Shown here: positions 1-48,361 of the stretch, piece after piece
How positions within the stretch are numbered: the stretch's first letter is position 1
How the letters are laid out: each line of letters starts with the position of its first letter
Made by a program: the position numbers and the translations under genes
Notes under the pieces: model-generated
Database searches by the model: none
What the model was told of the DNA's origin: nothing
The model's input: the letters and a program-made list of their open reading frames with translations, nothing else
Source of the DNA: Synaphobranchus kaupii
Lineage: Eukaryota; Chordata; Actinopteri; Anguilliformes; Synaphobranchidae
Direction of reading: 5' to 3'
Length of the DNA stretch: 64,000 bases
Assembly (NCBI GenBank): GCA_029718625.1
Contig: CM056396.1
Location: 28,819,652-28,883,651, forward strand

Positions 1-719
1 CTGATCCGCAACCAGCATCCGGGTGCGAGCGGGTTGTGTTCTTGGCGGGTAAATTCTCGTGGCGAAAACGAACTACCATAAGTACACTGGAAGTTTGCTG
101 TGATAAAAGACCGGACAGCCGCTGATTTTATTTTTTCCATGTTTGTGTTGTATGTAACTGCTGTATTTATTGTTGTGCAACAAACGTTAGTGACCAAGAA
201 ATGAAAACACAAAGAAAATAGGTTTTCTAATTAATGCTCATTCTTTATTTGGTTTTCAGGCGCCATTGAATTCCGAAGTGGGAGAAAGGCAGAGACAAAT
301 AACACAGGCGTGTTTTCAAGCATAAAATCACAGACATAGCCAGAGACCAATCAGAATTACTTTCTCACCAATTGCATCGGTAGTTTGATCTTGATCTTTC
401 AATGGTTGACTTTCTGCTGATTTATCCTACATTGTATTTCTGCCGAGAAAAATATACCTTTTTAAATTTTTGATCAGTGGTTTGCCAATCAAATAACAGG
501 CGTACATATGTTTTTTTTTTAACCCAATTGGATGTCCTATTTTGGTACAGTGTACAGTGTATAGTCTGGCCACAGACCAACGCTTCATTAGGGGCAGAGA
601 ATGTGTGTGAGCATGTGTAGCCTACATGTATCTGTGAATTTGTGCACACGAGTGCTTGTGAGTGTGCGCATGCATGTGAATTTGTGCATATGCACGCATG
701 CCTATGCATGAGTGTGTGC

Positions 720-788
<69 letters not shown>
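1..788. repeat. unique sequence, then (TG)n microsatellite at 722-788
   Basis: Positions 722-788 are a nearly pure TG dinucleotide tract, preceded by degenerate TG-rich DNA from about 600. Positions 1-600 show nothing that I recognise. Confidence 0.85.
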
Positions 789-790
<2 letters not shown>

Positions 791-3700
791 AAGGAGAAGG
801 TAAGAAACTCAACGCATTAATAAATGATGGGGAAAGCTGAATCTACTGGGCCGTTTAAGGTTTCCTGCTATTGATCCAGTCAGGCAGAGTGAGCGAGAGA
901 TGGACAGATATTTTTCCTTTCTTTTCCCCCTTGCTTCTCTCTCCTGGAGAAGACTGGAATAACAACTCCACAGTGATGGAGATGTGTGTCCTAATAATAA
1001 CAATCATTTATATTTCAAGTTGATATAAATTCAAATTCAAATCCAACTACTTGTGTTTGAAGAATGGTATATGTGGGGGGGGGGGTTCTTTATTTCTTTT
1101 CCCATCTAAGGAAGCAGTCAATCAATCTTTCCAGCCCCCCCTCACTCAGGCAAAATTACTTTATTAATTTATCATTATCATATTAATTTAAAATTAAGGC
1201 CTTGTGCATTTCAGTAAAAAAAGGGGTTGGAGAGATTTATGAGGAATTATGAATACCACACTAAATAATTACATTTTTCACATGGCGGTATGATATATAA
1301 ATTAATCTGCAAATATAATTTTTCTCATTCATGTAATGGTCTAACTCTGGCAGCACCACAGCTAATTATAACCAAAGCTACGAACACTCTTATGTTCGGT
1401 AGTCAATTTGTCAGTCATTCTGCAGTGTGTAAATGTATTTAATCAGCAACCTTAAATCAACCTCTGCACGTGTATGTGTGTTTATATCCAGACATAAAAT
1501 GTGTGTATTTATTTTGGTACTATGTGGCCAGAATATTGAAACACTGTGAAAGCCCTCAAAGGTTTTTTCCCCCTGTTCAGGATTAGTTTTTATTTTTTAA
1601 AGACTGGTCTCTGGGCACGCCTGTCTCTTCTCCTCTCAAACACAGCATGCCAGCCTCTCTTTCTCTTTTGGTTGGAGACTGAGGGGAAGCCTCCGTTCCC
1701 CTCTCAAAAACAGTTTAAAGCTTTAGGGTATATATTTCTGTCCCACATGACGGAGACAGGAGGTACTGTGCTGTTTTCAGCATTCATTAATTAAAGCATT
1801 AGTTTTTCTCATTGGTACTAGCATTCAGTCTCTAACTCTATAAAAATCTTTTTTTTTCACTTTTTTTTTTTCACTTCAACGGTGGGTCCACTGGGGTATG
1901 AAACAGGGTACAATTTCGTAACAACTGAATCCTACCAGATATTTAGGCTTTTGAAACACCATCTCCCAGTTCCCCAAAAGGATATTTAAACAGTGCTCTA
2001 ATGGATGTTTCGCACCTGCAGATGTAGTCTTTTACCCGTGATCCCACCGTTATAGTTTTATATTCCTAACAAACATGTTTCACATCATCCTTAAATGGCT
2101 ACAGACAAAATAATAAAACAAATTAAATTTAAAAAACAATTGGGGTCAATTGAAAAGAGGAAGGGAAATAATAATAATTATTAATAATTATAATAATAAT
2201 AATAATATCAACACATTTAAAGAAAATGAACACTTTCAAACGTCTCAGTTTTGGCGACGTTTCCCCGCACGCAACTGGAAGGACCCAAGAAAGAAGATGG
2301 CGGGTAAGAAGGGGGTAGAAAACAAGAATAACGGTAAAAGTAAGTTCTAGAAAAAAGAACAGCCAAACAGTTTTTCTTCTTTTTAAAAATGAGAAATCTA
2401 GGTTCACCGCTACTTGACTCACTATAGGGGGGGGGGGGGGGGGGGGGGGCTCCCATTTTCACATAATATACAACATTGTTTTTTTCTTTTGGTATCACGT
2501 TCATTTCATACTTTCAAATGAAAAAGAAAAACGCAAAGACAGGAGTAACAGACTGTGTTAAACTGCAGCATCTTGGATAAACCTTTAACACTCATTACGG
2601 TTTCATGTTCGACCCTGAGGACAGTAGAGCTGGAGGAGAAGGGGGAGGCCCATTCAATGGCTTTGTTCTTTTTGGGGCGCAAACATCATTTGCGCCCCCT
2701 CTTTGGTACCAAGATCACAATCCTGGCAAAGCACTGAATGGCCTTTAACGGCAAAAAGAAAATATTCAAGTAAAGTTTAGAGTTTGAGAGTCCCACTTCA
2801 GGTATAGGATGGGACTTGGAGCACATGCTGGTGGGTTTGGTATAGTTTACTCATAGATGACTCCCAGTGACTCAAGTTCTACCACTGTGCTATTATTGGT
2901 TATTTTTTGACAGGAGTTGTGCTTCTTAAGGCCAGCATTATTTCATTTTAGGAGGGTTATTTTTGATGCCCTACTGTACTCAAGGGTTAAACAAAACTGC
3001 CAGCAAGCCACGTGTGGGCACACATACAGGTGTTCATACCTGTATGGCCCCTCACCATGCTTGCTTTGGTCATGAGTAAGTGTCGCACAAAAGGTAAAGA
3101 CTATGAATGTTAAAAAAATGCAAGGAATATTTGGTCACATTATCATTATTTTTTTCCACAAGACAAGTTATTTGGCAATTTCAACTCTATAGTTATAAAG
3201 AGAAAGCTATCTTTTTTTTTTCCCCTTCATATCAACATAGAAAATCTCCTTGAAAATATATCCCATTTTCATTTGTTATTCTTTAAAAGCTATACGTTAT
3301 ACTTTGACAACAAAAAAAAAGACACAGTTCCACGTCTTAAGAAGGAGATGGGAAGAAAGGAATGGCCTCTCTTCCGTTAGAGAAGGCTTGTCCATGCTTC
3401 ATAATTCATGGTAAGTAACAGGTATGTGTTTGTTGGCTTTGGTTCATGGTTTTGGTTTGGCTCTTCTTGGTTAGGGTTTCTCTTACCCTTCTTTTAACAG
3501 GAACTGTTTTTAAATCTCCCCAAAAAATATAACGTAATATAAGAAATATTTTTTTCTTAATGAAAAAAAAGAAAGAATGGAAACCGTTTAAATTTTACAT
3601 CTTTGGACACCATTCAGCTTGGTTTTCATGTAACCTTTTCATGGATGGGTTGAGGAGAAAGAGGTCCAAGGGGGAAGTGGAATTGGAAGTACCTGGTGCG

Positions 3701-4089
3701 TTTCAGCGTGATCACATACAGTATCGACAGCAGGAAAACCGTGACACGCGCGTCACCATCTACCCACGGTGACCTCAGGTTCCCACGGCAACAGACCAGG
3801 CACCTGGAGAGCTGACCAATCAATCGGCACAGGCCCCGAGAACAATCACATGTTTGTTTTGGCTTTGGGTAGACACTCCCCGGCTGTACTGTCAAAATGG
3901 CGGCCAAGGTTCAGAACATCTGGAGGAGTGTCCATTTGTAGTCTTCTCAAAGGACGAAACAGAAACTAGTTGCTTCGCTTTCGTTTGGCGTTTTTGGTTT
4001 GGACGTCTTTTGCGAAAGGGCCAGAACATACCGGAGTTCCCCACGTGACTCATACCTCAGTTTACCCGACCAGGGGATCCCCGCCAGTC
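789..4089. other. non-coding sequence downstream of igdcc3
   Basis: No gene was recognised. The region contains an AAT/ATT-rich run at 2168-2207, a 23-G tract at 2427-2449, and two AAGATGG/AAAATGGCGG motifs (2293-2303 and 3896-3907) that resemble YY1 sites found at promoters. Otherwise it is AT-rich unique DNA. Confidence 0.5.
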
Positions 4090-5620
4090 CTGTTAGGTCC
4101 ACACTTTCCACAAAGCGCCCAATTTGTTTTTGTGTCGAAGGGGGTCGAAGCGAGGAGACGAGTTTTGGCAGGACAGTAGAGAGCACCACAGTGCAGCTGG
4201 TCTACGTCGACATTCAACTCCTGTCTCTTCACGCGAGTTTGGCGGGCGGCGGGCGGCGGGCGGTGGGTGGGGGGGAGGCAGTACTGCCGGCACCGCGCAG
4301 ATTTCTTCCAATGAAATGCCCACGCGGCTGGACTTTGTCAGGCTCCCAGACGCAACAGCGGCTGCAGGGTTGGCTGGATTTTCCGCCAGAACCAACCCGC
4401 CAACAGACTCCACCCACCGGACAGGCTTCCACAGGGGCGTCGTCAACCGTGTGGGACGTCGCCCCCGTGGTGGTAGGGTCAGGGAGGAGCTGAGAGCCGG
4501 GACGTCCCATGCAGGAGGGGTGAGGTTTGGGGGAAAGAAAGTAAGGAAGGATTTTCAACCCTCTGGGCACCCTCGGAACATGAGGACATCTTTTTGGGCG
4601 GGCGGATTGGGGGTAGAGCTTGTGCTGAACAGGTCAGGACCAGGGGGTGGGGTGGGGGTGTTGGCTAAGGCAGGTATAGAGAGGGTGGAAGGGAGGGGTT
4701 GGGTCATGTGACGTTCAGTGGCTGGGGCCTTGCTGTCGATGACGGTCATGCAAGTAGGGGGTGAGGGTAAAAATAGGGGTAAAAAGATGGGGTATTTTGG
4801 TTGAGGTAGGCTTAGGGGGAGGGGGGAGGGGGGGTTGAGGTAGGCTTGCTTAACCAGCAGAATCGCAGGCAAACGGGCTTGCCTTTATGGCTCGGACATT
4901 CTCGTCAAGCTGAGGTAGCTATCTTTGGAGGTATACAGCGTTTTGGTTGTGGTGTGGGGCGGGGGGGGAGGGGGGGGGGGCGTGGGTCGGTCTCACCTAC
5001 GGTTCCTCCTCAACGGCCCGCCTCGAGGCTAGTGCGGTGAAAAATAAACAATCAAGACGACGCGGCTCAGCTTCTCACGCTCGGCTGAAACGCAATCACG
5101 TGGCCCTCTGTGGCTCCAAGCGTTGCATTGTGGGTAAGGCTAAAGCTTTCTGAGGGGGGGAAAAAAAGGTCAAAGAGCAGTTTGGCCAGTTCTGTAACTG
5201 GTCTAGGCTTGTTATCTACAAACCCTAGCTTCAGTTTGGTTTAGCTTCACACTCCGGCCTGGAGTCTGTTCTAAAAAGCTGAAACACCAGCCTGTAGTTA
5301 AAAACTCTTCTGGCCCCTCAGTACAACTGTTATATTTGGCATGAGCTAAAACAGTAATAGTGCATCCTGAGTGTCTCGTCACGTTACCAAGTGAAGCTTT
5401 CGCTAAAAAGGGAAAAATTTTGGTTACAGCGGCTGCTCCCTTTGGTAACGGAGGTACGGCGACTGTGTTAAGTGCAACGCTTGGGGCTCGCGCGGACCGG
5501 ACGCGCCATCGCTTGCGTTTCGCCACAGAAGTGGGGTGCGGCTTCGCCCGTCGGGACAGGAGCGGCCGCCCGGCGAGGCGCGGTACCCCGACGTACGGCA
5601 GCGTCTCCTAAGGCTATCGT
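4090..5620. other. GC- and CpG-rich region
   Basis: The densest CpG parts are near 4230-4500 and 5480-5610. An ATTGTGGGTA motif (ZNF143-like when reversed) lies at about 5127-5137. Several long open frames cross this region on both strands but are GC-driven and have no recognisable domain. It may be a promoter CpG island of a neighbour or a GC-rich 3' flank. Confidence 0.4.
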
Positions 5621-6171
5621 TTTTTTTTTTTGTTTTTTTTTTGCGTTCGTGGACGCTCCCAAGTCGCGAACATATCATAAAGGCGTTCAGCTTTGGTTTA
5701 AAGGAGGAGGAGGAGGAGGAGGAAGAGGAAGGCTAACAGGAAGCAGCTTATCTTCCTTCCTCACAGTAAAGGGGTAGTAGAAATTTTGGCCGCTTCAGCA
5801 GGGGCTGGCTCGCATTCAGCCAATCAAAGAGCGGCACTTAAGGGCGTTCTAAACCCGCTCGGGTTCAGAACCAACGCACTTCTGAGGTATGTTATGTAGG
5901 CCATTTAAGCCAGTCTACAGCCCTTTCTATAGCAGCTTCTGAGACAGCAGGGGGCGCCATGTCTACGGCTGTACCCCACTAGCTTTTTGAGGGTGTTGGG
6001 GCTGTACCCCTTGGCTTTAAGGTTGGGGAGAGGGGGTGGGGCGGTTTGGCTGGAGGTTCAAGGCTGGGTTAAGGTGGGCAGGCCGAGCGAGGAGACCGTG
6101 GGGGTGGTGAGCCGTTGATACGAGGTTTATGGGGCAGGGGTAGGGGACATTTGGGTGTGTGTTTGGGGGTG
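5621..6171 (-). other. presumed igdcc3 3' UTR
   Basis: This is the sequence after the stop codon on the minus strand. No clear polyadenylation signal was located close by. A (GGA)n-like run lies at 5703-5724 on plus. The end of the transcript is undetermined. Confidence 0.35.
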
Positions 6172-41610
<35,439 letters not shown>

Positions 41611-42160
41611 CGTTGTAAACAAATCCTTTGCCGGTGTAAGGTGGAAAAATATATGTTGAGATACTAACGCTATATAAAATCACCTTCGCCCTTTTAAAAC
41701 GGTGTAACGGCGTAACAGAGTGAGGGGTGAAAAATCCCAAAGGCGCAAGCGTCAAATCTGTCCTATTTCAAAACAACATTAAACTATATTAAACTTAACA
41801 AAACATCTCTGCGGTTATTTAGACCCTTGTCCAGCGTATGCCGGGTTAGGCTGCTGGTCACGTCCACAGCTACTTTGCGAATAGCCCTTGCCCTTTTCGC
41901 TATTCAGGACCCTAGCGCGAGGACAGCGGAGATCAGTTATGCAGCGTTATTGTTGCCTCCGCTGACACCCGCGGTCAATGAATGGACACTGATACAACGG
42001 CTTCGACGTGCAGTGGCAGGATGGTCAACAGCGAGCCAATGACGAGCCGGGGGGCGCGCGAGGGGGGTGGTGCTGTGTCCGGCCGAGGGAAAATTGATAT
42101 TCATTTGAATAGAGGCCCGGTCACCACTTCTTCGCACCGCTGCTCGAATTTGATGTCACT
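41611..42160 (-). promoter_or_regulatory. igdcc3: presumed igdcc3 promoter and 5' UTR
   Basis: This is the sequence directly upstream of the signal-peptide exon. The part near 41880-42120 is GC- and CpG-richer than its surroundings and has a CCAAT motif at about 42034. A TATA-like TTTTATATAG (minus strand) lies about 60-70 bp upstream of the ATG. A (GA)n tract follows at 42172-42206. The transcription start cannot be fixed from sequence alone. Confidence 0.45.
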
Positions 42161-42167
42161 CACAGGC

Positions 42168-42209
<42 letters not shown>

Positions 42210-42757
42210 GGGAAAAGACAGTTGTAGCCACAACAGAGAAAGAGGCATTGACCCACGTTGTTTTTGCTCAGTCACTGTTTGGGTATTACTTTGGAACACT
42301 GGCAGTGTCTCGAGATAACTGTTGCAGGGTGTGGGTATGATGGGAAAGTGAGACTCTCAAAGTTTGTAACGGACGTATGGCTGCTGATATGAAAAACCCC
42401 GGGAATAAGGGTTTCATCCAGGGATTTTAAGTGTCCCCATTTGTGAGAAAAAGTCACCCACTCAAAAACTTTTTGACAAAGTTGACTGAAATAATCACCA
42501 AAATGCACCCTCTAAAGGGTGATGGGATAATATTATAGGCTATGGTCCTAGTAATGGTCAAGAAGTTAGATAAAAGTGAGACGAGGGTAGTTGCTGGATA
42601 TTGTACCAGAGGTAGTAGCCTAAGTCTTTGTAAATGTCAAAAACTGCACACACACTTTCCTTGTGTAGGTATATCTGACCAAAGGGTCCCTGTTTTAAAA
42701 GGAGAATTGGGAGATGAGAACCCTGTTCAAGCTCATATATTTGTACTTTTAAACATA

Positions 42758-42872
42758 CAAGCTACCTGTCATACAGTGCCCAAGCTACCTGTCATACAGT
42801 GCCCAAGCTACCTGTCATACAGTGCCCAAGCTACCTGTCATACAGTGCCCAAGCTACCTGTCATACAGTGCC
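42758..42872 (+). repeat. 23-bp tandem repeat, 5 copies
   Basis: CAAGCTACCTGTCATACAGT plus GCC is repeated five times without change. A perfect array suggests recent expansion. Confidence 0.97.
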
Positions 42873-43235
42873 CCACCTAAAGCGTTAACTAAACTGAAAT
42901 GATGACATTCAACCGCTATCAAAATCAATCCTTCTGGCTGCTACTCTATGTGGCGGCTCCGGCTAAGGTACTTATTCCCAGAGCAGTGGGATGGCCCAAG
43001 GTCTGAACTCCAAACTTAGGATTGGATGGCATGTCTTCTGCACCTCGTGGAGGCTTCTTTGAGTCTCCAGAGGAAACCCAAGTGTTTCTCTCTTGAAAAG
43101 TGGAGAAATTGGAATCTTTCCTTGTGTCGTCTTGAATGCATGTCATGTCATCACCTAGACCCACAGTCCCACCCCCACTCCCACCCCCCATCCATCACCT
43201 GCAAGGAGGACATACTACTGATAGAACAGTGTTTT

Positions 43236-43371
43236 TTAACCCTTTGAAGAGCAGGCTTTTTTTGAATGTTCTGTCAGAATTCTAAGTCAGTGTTCTAGAA
43301 CTCCATTGCTTTCCAGTAGTGATTTTTACATCTGCATTAGAATGTTCAGTGGAGAGCATTCCAATCACATA
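43236..43371 (+). repeat. dispersed repeat, copy 2
   Basis: This is the second copy of the family at 33695-33856, outside the gene. It ends near a hairpin-like AGAATGTTCAG...GAGCATTCCAATC. Confidence 0.8.
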
Positions 43372-44329
43372 TTTGAGATCTTACACCTTAACAGGTCAAT
43401 AATACAATTAGACATTAACAATCAATCAACCAACATGACAGTAAAAAATGCATCAACATGTAAAGCGTTAGATTTTTTTCTGACACTCGGTATATAGGAA
43501 AGAGCATAGCTGTGATCCAGGGAGGAGCATCGGACAGCAAAAAACTACACACAAAGTTCTATGCACATGATTTATAGCTATACTCTTCCACACTGTGTCC
43601 AGGTCATGTCTGAGTGTTCCATAACCTGGGACTGTGCCAGCATTGCCCCCCACCCCCTAAAAAAAAAACAAAATTCCAAGATAACTGCATTTCCCCAAAC
43701 CCCAAATACCACCCCCCCCCCCTACACACCCCCACCCACCTCCCCAACAAGCTAATTGAATCACTCCAGCATTAATTTTCACTTTTTCCTCTTACAATGC
43801 AGTGCCCTGGTCGAGCAACAACACAACCAATTAATGAGCATTAGCAATTAGCATAACCCCCCCCCCCCCCCGACATCCCAATAGATACCCCTCTTTTAAA
43901 AAGAAGCGGGTGTTTTTAATTAGCCGGTTCTTCTGTTCCCTGATAAAAGCAAATGCAAATCAGATCTAATTGGACAAGGGTTCATGGGACACCAAGTCTA
44001 TTATGTGTTTGACATCAACATGCAAATCCTGGACCTCGACGCAGACAGAGCGAGGGAATTCACCCGTTTCTTGTCCTGGTTTTTTTTTTTTTGTTTTGTT
44101 TTTATTTTGCCATTTTATTTGTTGGGTTTTTTCTTTTCTAAGGAGCAGAGAATCCCTCCCTTTATGTCCCTATTGAAAAGACCTGCTTATGCGTTTGCTT
44201 TCTAAACCCCACAGATGAATGCAGATGGTACCAGGCACAGAGTGGTGAGTGACAGAGGCCCAATGAGATTAATACTATGGGGTGCCAAATGTAAAGTAAA
44301 ACACAACAAGTTTTTCCTGTTTTTTTCTC

Positions 44330-45105
44330 ACATTTAGCATAAATGTGGCATTTTCCAAAGATTTATGCTAAATATTAGTTTTTTTTTCCAAGATTTTACG
44401 GACATGCTAAATAAACCTTTTAGTTGATATTTTCAGATTTAATTGATAAATCTCAAATAAGCATTTCCTAAATATATAACTTAAATGTTAAATCTGAGTT
44501 TTCAAAAATAAATATTTTTAAAAATATATATATTTAGCTTATATCTTAAATCACTGTTTCATAAATAAATATTTATTTTAAAATATATACGATTTAGATT
44601 AAATCTTAAATCTTCCGTTTTCCAAAAGCAAGATTTAAGATTTAATTTAAATATTTAATTTCAAACCCAAGATTTAAGATATAAATAAATATTTATTTTT
44701 TACCACAAATCTGTGTTTAACAGTTAAATATTTAGTAAAAAATAAATATTTATTTATATCTTAAATCTTGGGTTTGAAATTAAATATTTAGCTTATATCT
44801 TAAATCTTGCGTTTTTATAAAAACCAAGATTTAACATTTAAATAAATGTTAATTTTATCACAAATCTTGGTTAAAATTGTAGATATTTAGAAAAAAATAA
44901 ATATTTATTTATACCTTAAATCTTGGGTTTTAAATTAAATATTTAGCTTATATCTTAAATCTTGCGTTTTTATAAAAACCAAGATTTAATATTTAAATAA
45001 ATATTTATTTTATCACAAATCTTTGTTAAAAATGTAAATATTTAGAAAAATATATATATTTATTTGTATCTTAAATCTTGCGTTCTAAAATAAATACCGT
45101 CTCAT
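44330..45105. repeat. AT-rich array of mutually inverted repeats
   Basis: Short modules such as CCAAGATTTAA, TTAAATCTTGG, ATATTTAGCTTATATCTTAA and AATAAATATTTATTTTA recur in both orientations. At least two longer blocks of about 160-170 bp repeat (compare 44745-44880 with 44890-45060). The whole stretch could fold extensively. Confidence 0.8.
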
Positions 45106-45149
45106 TACCCAAAAACATGGCTAAGGCTCCGCTAACTCAGTTTGGGACT

Positions 45150-45720
45150 GTCCTCCATGAAATTCAGCTGAATATGGCTCTCTGACAAAAGCTGGACATC
45201 TAGAGGAGCTTCTGGCTTCTGCGCACCGTACCATCTGCAGACCAATGGATTGGTTGAAAGGATGAATGGGACAGTGACAAGGTAATGTGGACTTGACACT
45301 AAACTGACCTTGACCCATTTACACCACTAAGTGGTTGTATAGTCATTGTGTTAAGTATTCTATTTTGGTATTGTATTAAGCAGTGTGATTTGGGTCACAC
45401 ATCGCAATCATAAGCTATGCTTTACAATTGAAATAGTATTTCATAACAATGTCAATATGTTTCAAAACTCTCACCAAATTGGTGGATGAGAAGCCTTGGA
45501 ACTGGGATCTGCACCTCAGTGCAGCCATGTTTGGTTGCGCACCGAAGTACAGAACGCTAACTACCGTTGTTATTTTAGAATGTCAGAAACTTACATTGAC
45601 ACGTTGTTTCAATGCTATAATCAGTATCAATCACGAGATTGGCAAGCAGCTATCATATAACGACATCATCGACGACATTGCTTCTAAAAAAGCCAGGAAG
45701 CAGAAGTTTTGAAGACAATG
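45150..45720 (+). pseudogene. decayed retroelement integrase fragment
   Basis: The first part has stops and a frame change but ends with an APYHLQTNGLVERMNGT stretch, the conserved C-terminal part of the catalytic core of Ty3/gypsy-type integrases. The open frame at 45449-45712 (NWDLHLSAAMFG...) matches the segment that normally follows about 50 residues later. It is broken and non-functional. Confidence 0.7.
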
Positions 45721-46299
45721 ATGAAGACATCATGCAGATCTCTGCTAGTGAGGGGATCCCAGCTTCCACCTGCTGACTCACAAGAAACCGACCCAAAATG
45801 GGTCATGAAGGCCCTTCAGAAGGCGGCTTAGTGTTACATGTTCCACATTAACCGCAGCATATATATATTTATTATTAGTTTGTGTTTTTATCATTTGCAC
45901 TTTTATATGGATGCTAGTGTCATTATTGATGTTCATTCTGTGTAATGGCCTAATTTATTTTATTTATTGTTTTTTTTTTGGGGGGGGGGGATATTTTTAT
46001 ATGTTTAGTATGTATCAGTTGCAATGTTTGCCTTAATTTTGATTCCTTAACAAATTTGTTCCCAACCTTTAAAATAAACATTTAAGGAAAATGCAGCATC
46101 TGTCTCATTAATGTGCATTTGGGAGATGTTACAATGCAGATTCGGTAAATACTGTAAGTTTTCAGGAGTTTCTTGATGTAGGGGAGCCCCAGTGCCACTT
46201 ATTATCATTTTCTGTCATTGCTGAAGTCAACTTGAGATGTTTGATTTGAATTTGAGAGAAAAAAAGATTATAAGAGTTTTTCACAGATCTAGCCTCTTT

Positions 46300-46430
46300 T
46301 CCTCTTAAAGTGCACCAGACTGATGCATTTAAATGTGAAATGCATGCCCCCGGACCACCATAAAGGGTTTGGAATCCCCCTGCCAAACAAAATTTCGCAT
46401 AGGGCCCCCAAAAAGCTAGAAACGGCCCTG
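46300..46430. mobile_element. possible hAT-type terminal end
   Basis: The stretch ends with GCTAGAAACGGCCCTG. Reversed, this starts CAGGGCCGTTTCTAGC, which resembles hAT terminal inverted repeats. No matching left end was found, so this is a solo or truncated end. Confidence 0.35.
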
Positions 46431-47740
46431 TTCCTCATCATCAATTCCACCTAGCATAAGAAACCATCTCCACACCAAAAAAGATAGAAACAACAGAGCA
46501 CATCAGCACAGCGGCATGTCACCAGTGAAGGTACATGAACTAGTTTTCACAAGAAAACATTAAGTAAACAAAAAAAAAAATGTTCAACAAAATAACGTGC
46601 AACTTACTGGAAGTAAATGTAAACATTTCGACGGGGACTAACCTCCATTGTTTCGGGTAACGTTATCTTCTGCTGCGGCAATGTATGACATCTCGCTGTG
46701 TCATAAGAAGTGTACCCGCCATGTCCGGAGCCTTCTTCAGTTTTATATGACCAATGCTGATGTGTAACAGATGGTTATTTCAATATTTCGGTATCATAAA
46801 TTTATGACGATGAAATAATATTTAATGTTTTTATATCGCAATATATAGTTATATTGATTATTGTCCCATCCCTATACAAGTCATTTCTTACAATAAAATC
46901 TGTAATAAAGTGAGAGGGTCTTACCTGAAATAATGCTGTGCTCCGGGTGCTTGATTATCTTTCATTCCTGTAGTGAAAACAACTTGAAACCTTTATTTTT
47001 TAGCCAAATTAGTAGAAAATGGGGAAGAATTTACATACCTTTCACATTTGCACAGTAGAAGGACATACCTGTCTGTTACACGTAAGTTGCTTGTAGATCC
47101 TGCTGCTCTTAGCTTCTCTGCATGAAAATTTGCGTTTATGAAGCGGACATTACAGTGCACGAATTTGAAAAAGAACTGGGCCTGGCCATTTGCGGTTGTG
47201 TGTCTGCCGTCGGAAACGGACATAATCTCGTACACGGAGGTGTTCTGTTCAAGTGGTATGGGGAGCCGAAGTTGCCCATGGAGCTTGGGGAGGACTACAT
47301 GCTGACAGTACCCATCCTTGTGATATGCAGGGAAACCCCTCTTCTACACCATCTGCATCCAGTCATCTGTGTGATCCATTAGCCTTTAGACACTCGCTGT
47401 ATCAGAAAGGTCAGTGAAATCACTTTCCCAGGCTTCTAACTGGCTTCTGTTTGAAATTGAATCCAGTCTCCACCCACAGTAAAGGGTGAAAAAAGGGCGA
47501 AGTCTCCAACTTACCTTCGCAGTGACTGCCCTGTGAAACGTCATCGCGCCACTTCCACTGTCGGCACTTTTTGGCTTTTCTTGCCCCCCTCATCGGAGGA
47601 CATCTTTGATATTGTAAGTCTGGCCTGCGCCAAGTAGCCGATCCACTGCTCTGCACTCATCAGCCAAAGCCAGTGTGATGATCTCACTTCCTCCCGTTCA
47701 GCCGTGTTGCACAGTCTTACACATTGCCCTCTTCACTTAG

Positions 47741-47990
47741 GCAATTCCGCGGTAGCGGAATTACAATTTTGGCCTTAATTTTACTTGCTGTGGAGAGGTC
47801 TTGAAGCCTAACTGATTATAAAAAGCTTGCATGTGGAAGGGTCCAATTTTTTGTTTTGATATGATAGCAGGGGTATCATCTGAAGTTATAAAGTTTTTTA
47901 TAATCAATTAGGCTTTAAGACTTATCCACAGCAAGTAAAATTAAGGCCAAAATTTCTGCAAATTGTAATTCCGTTACCGCGGAATTGGCC
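47741..47990. mobile_element. foldback element in unit 1, partly deleted
   Basis: The inverted arms begin GCAATTCCGCGGTAGCGGAA and end with the reverse (CCGTTACCGCGGAATTGGCC). Part of the left arm near the centre is missing compared with unit 2. Confidence 0.8.
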
Positions 47991-48361
47991 ACTTATTCTG
48001 CATCGATTGTCCTGGGACACTTTTTTTCCCTCTTCCACTGGTAGGCCCTTAGCTGTCCAGGTCTTCTCCATGACACATCCTTAAGCGATTCATACTTTAG
48101 TGGGGTCCTTTCATTGACTTCTTCAAATATCTCCTCCCATGGCACCATCGGCTCCAGCATAATGGTGTTCTTTGTGCGCCTTCATCAACTCCACAATTCT
48201 TGCCTGAGGGCTGCGCTGCAGATCTTCCAGAGGAATAAGGCATAGTGCCAAGCCTTCTTCTTCATCCACTGTAAAATCACAGCAAGCTACAATGTGAACC
48301 TTGATGGACGCTGACCTCAGTTTGTTGTCCTGGCAGTCACAGTCCTCAATCTCTTCTCTGA

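Larger units (their letters stand above)
42161..44329. other. intergenic sequence upstream of igdcc3
   Basis: It contains (GA)n at 42172-42206, the 23-bp array, dispersed repeat copy 2, C-rich runs at 43711-43721 and 43857-43871, and a TAAT/ATTA-rich stretch near 43750-43990. No gene was recognised. Confidence 0.6.

Noticed and set aside
2291..2304. AAGATGGCGG followed by GTAAGA as a possible first exon on plus
   Set aside because: An ATG with two codons and a donor is too little evidence, and no downstream exon on plus was found.
2410..2431. Sequence GACTCACTATAGGGG, resembling the end of a T7 phage promoter
   Set aside because: Only the 3' part matches (about 14 nt) and the preceding TAATAC is missing. 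The long G run after it is simple sequence. Chance is more likely than a vector remnant, though a contamination screen would settle it.
4124..4711. 195-codon open frame on plus in the GC-rich region
   Set aside because: Several overlapping frames on both strands are also open here because of GC content. No domain, splice context or conserved motif was recognised.
42758..42872. CRISPR-like direct repeats
   Set aside because: The units are contiguous with no spacers and the genome is vertebrate, so this is a simple tandem repeat.
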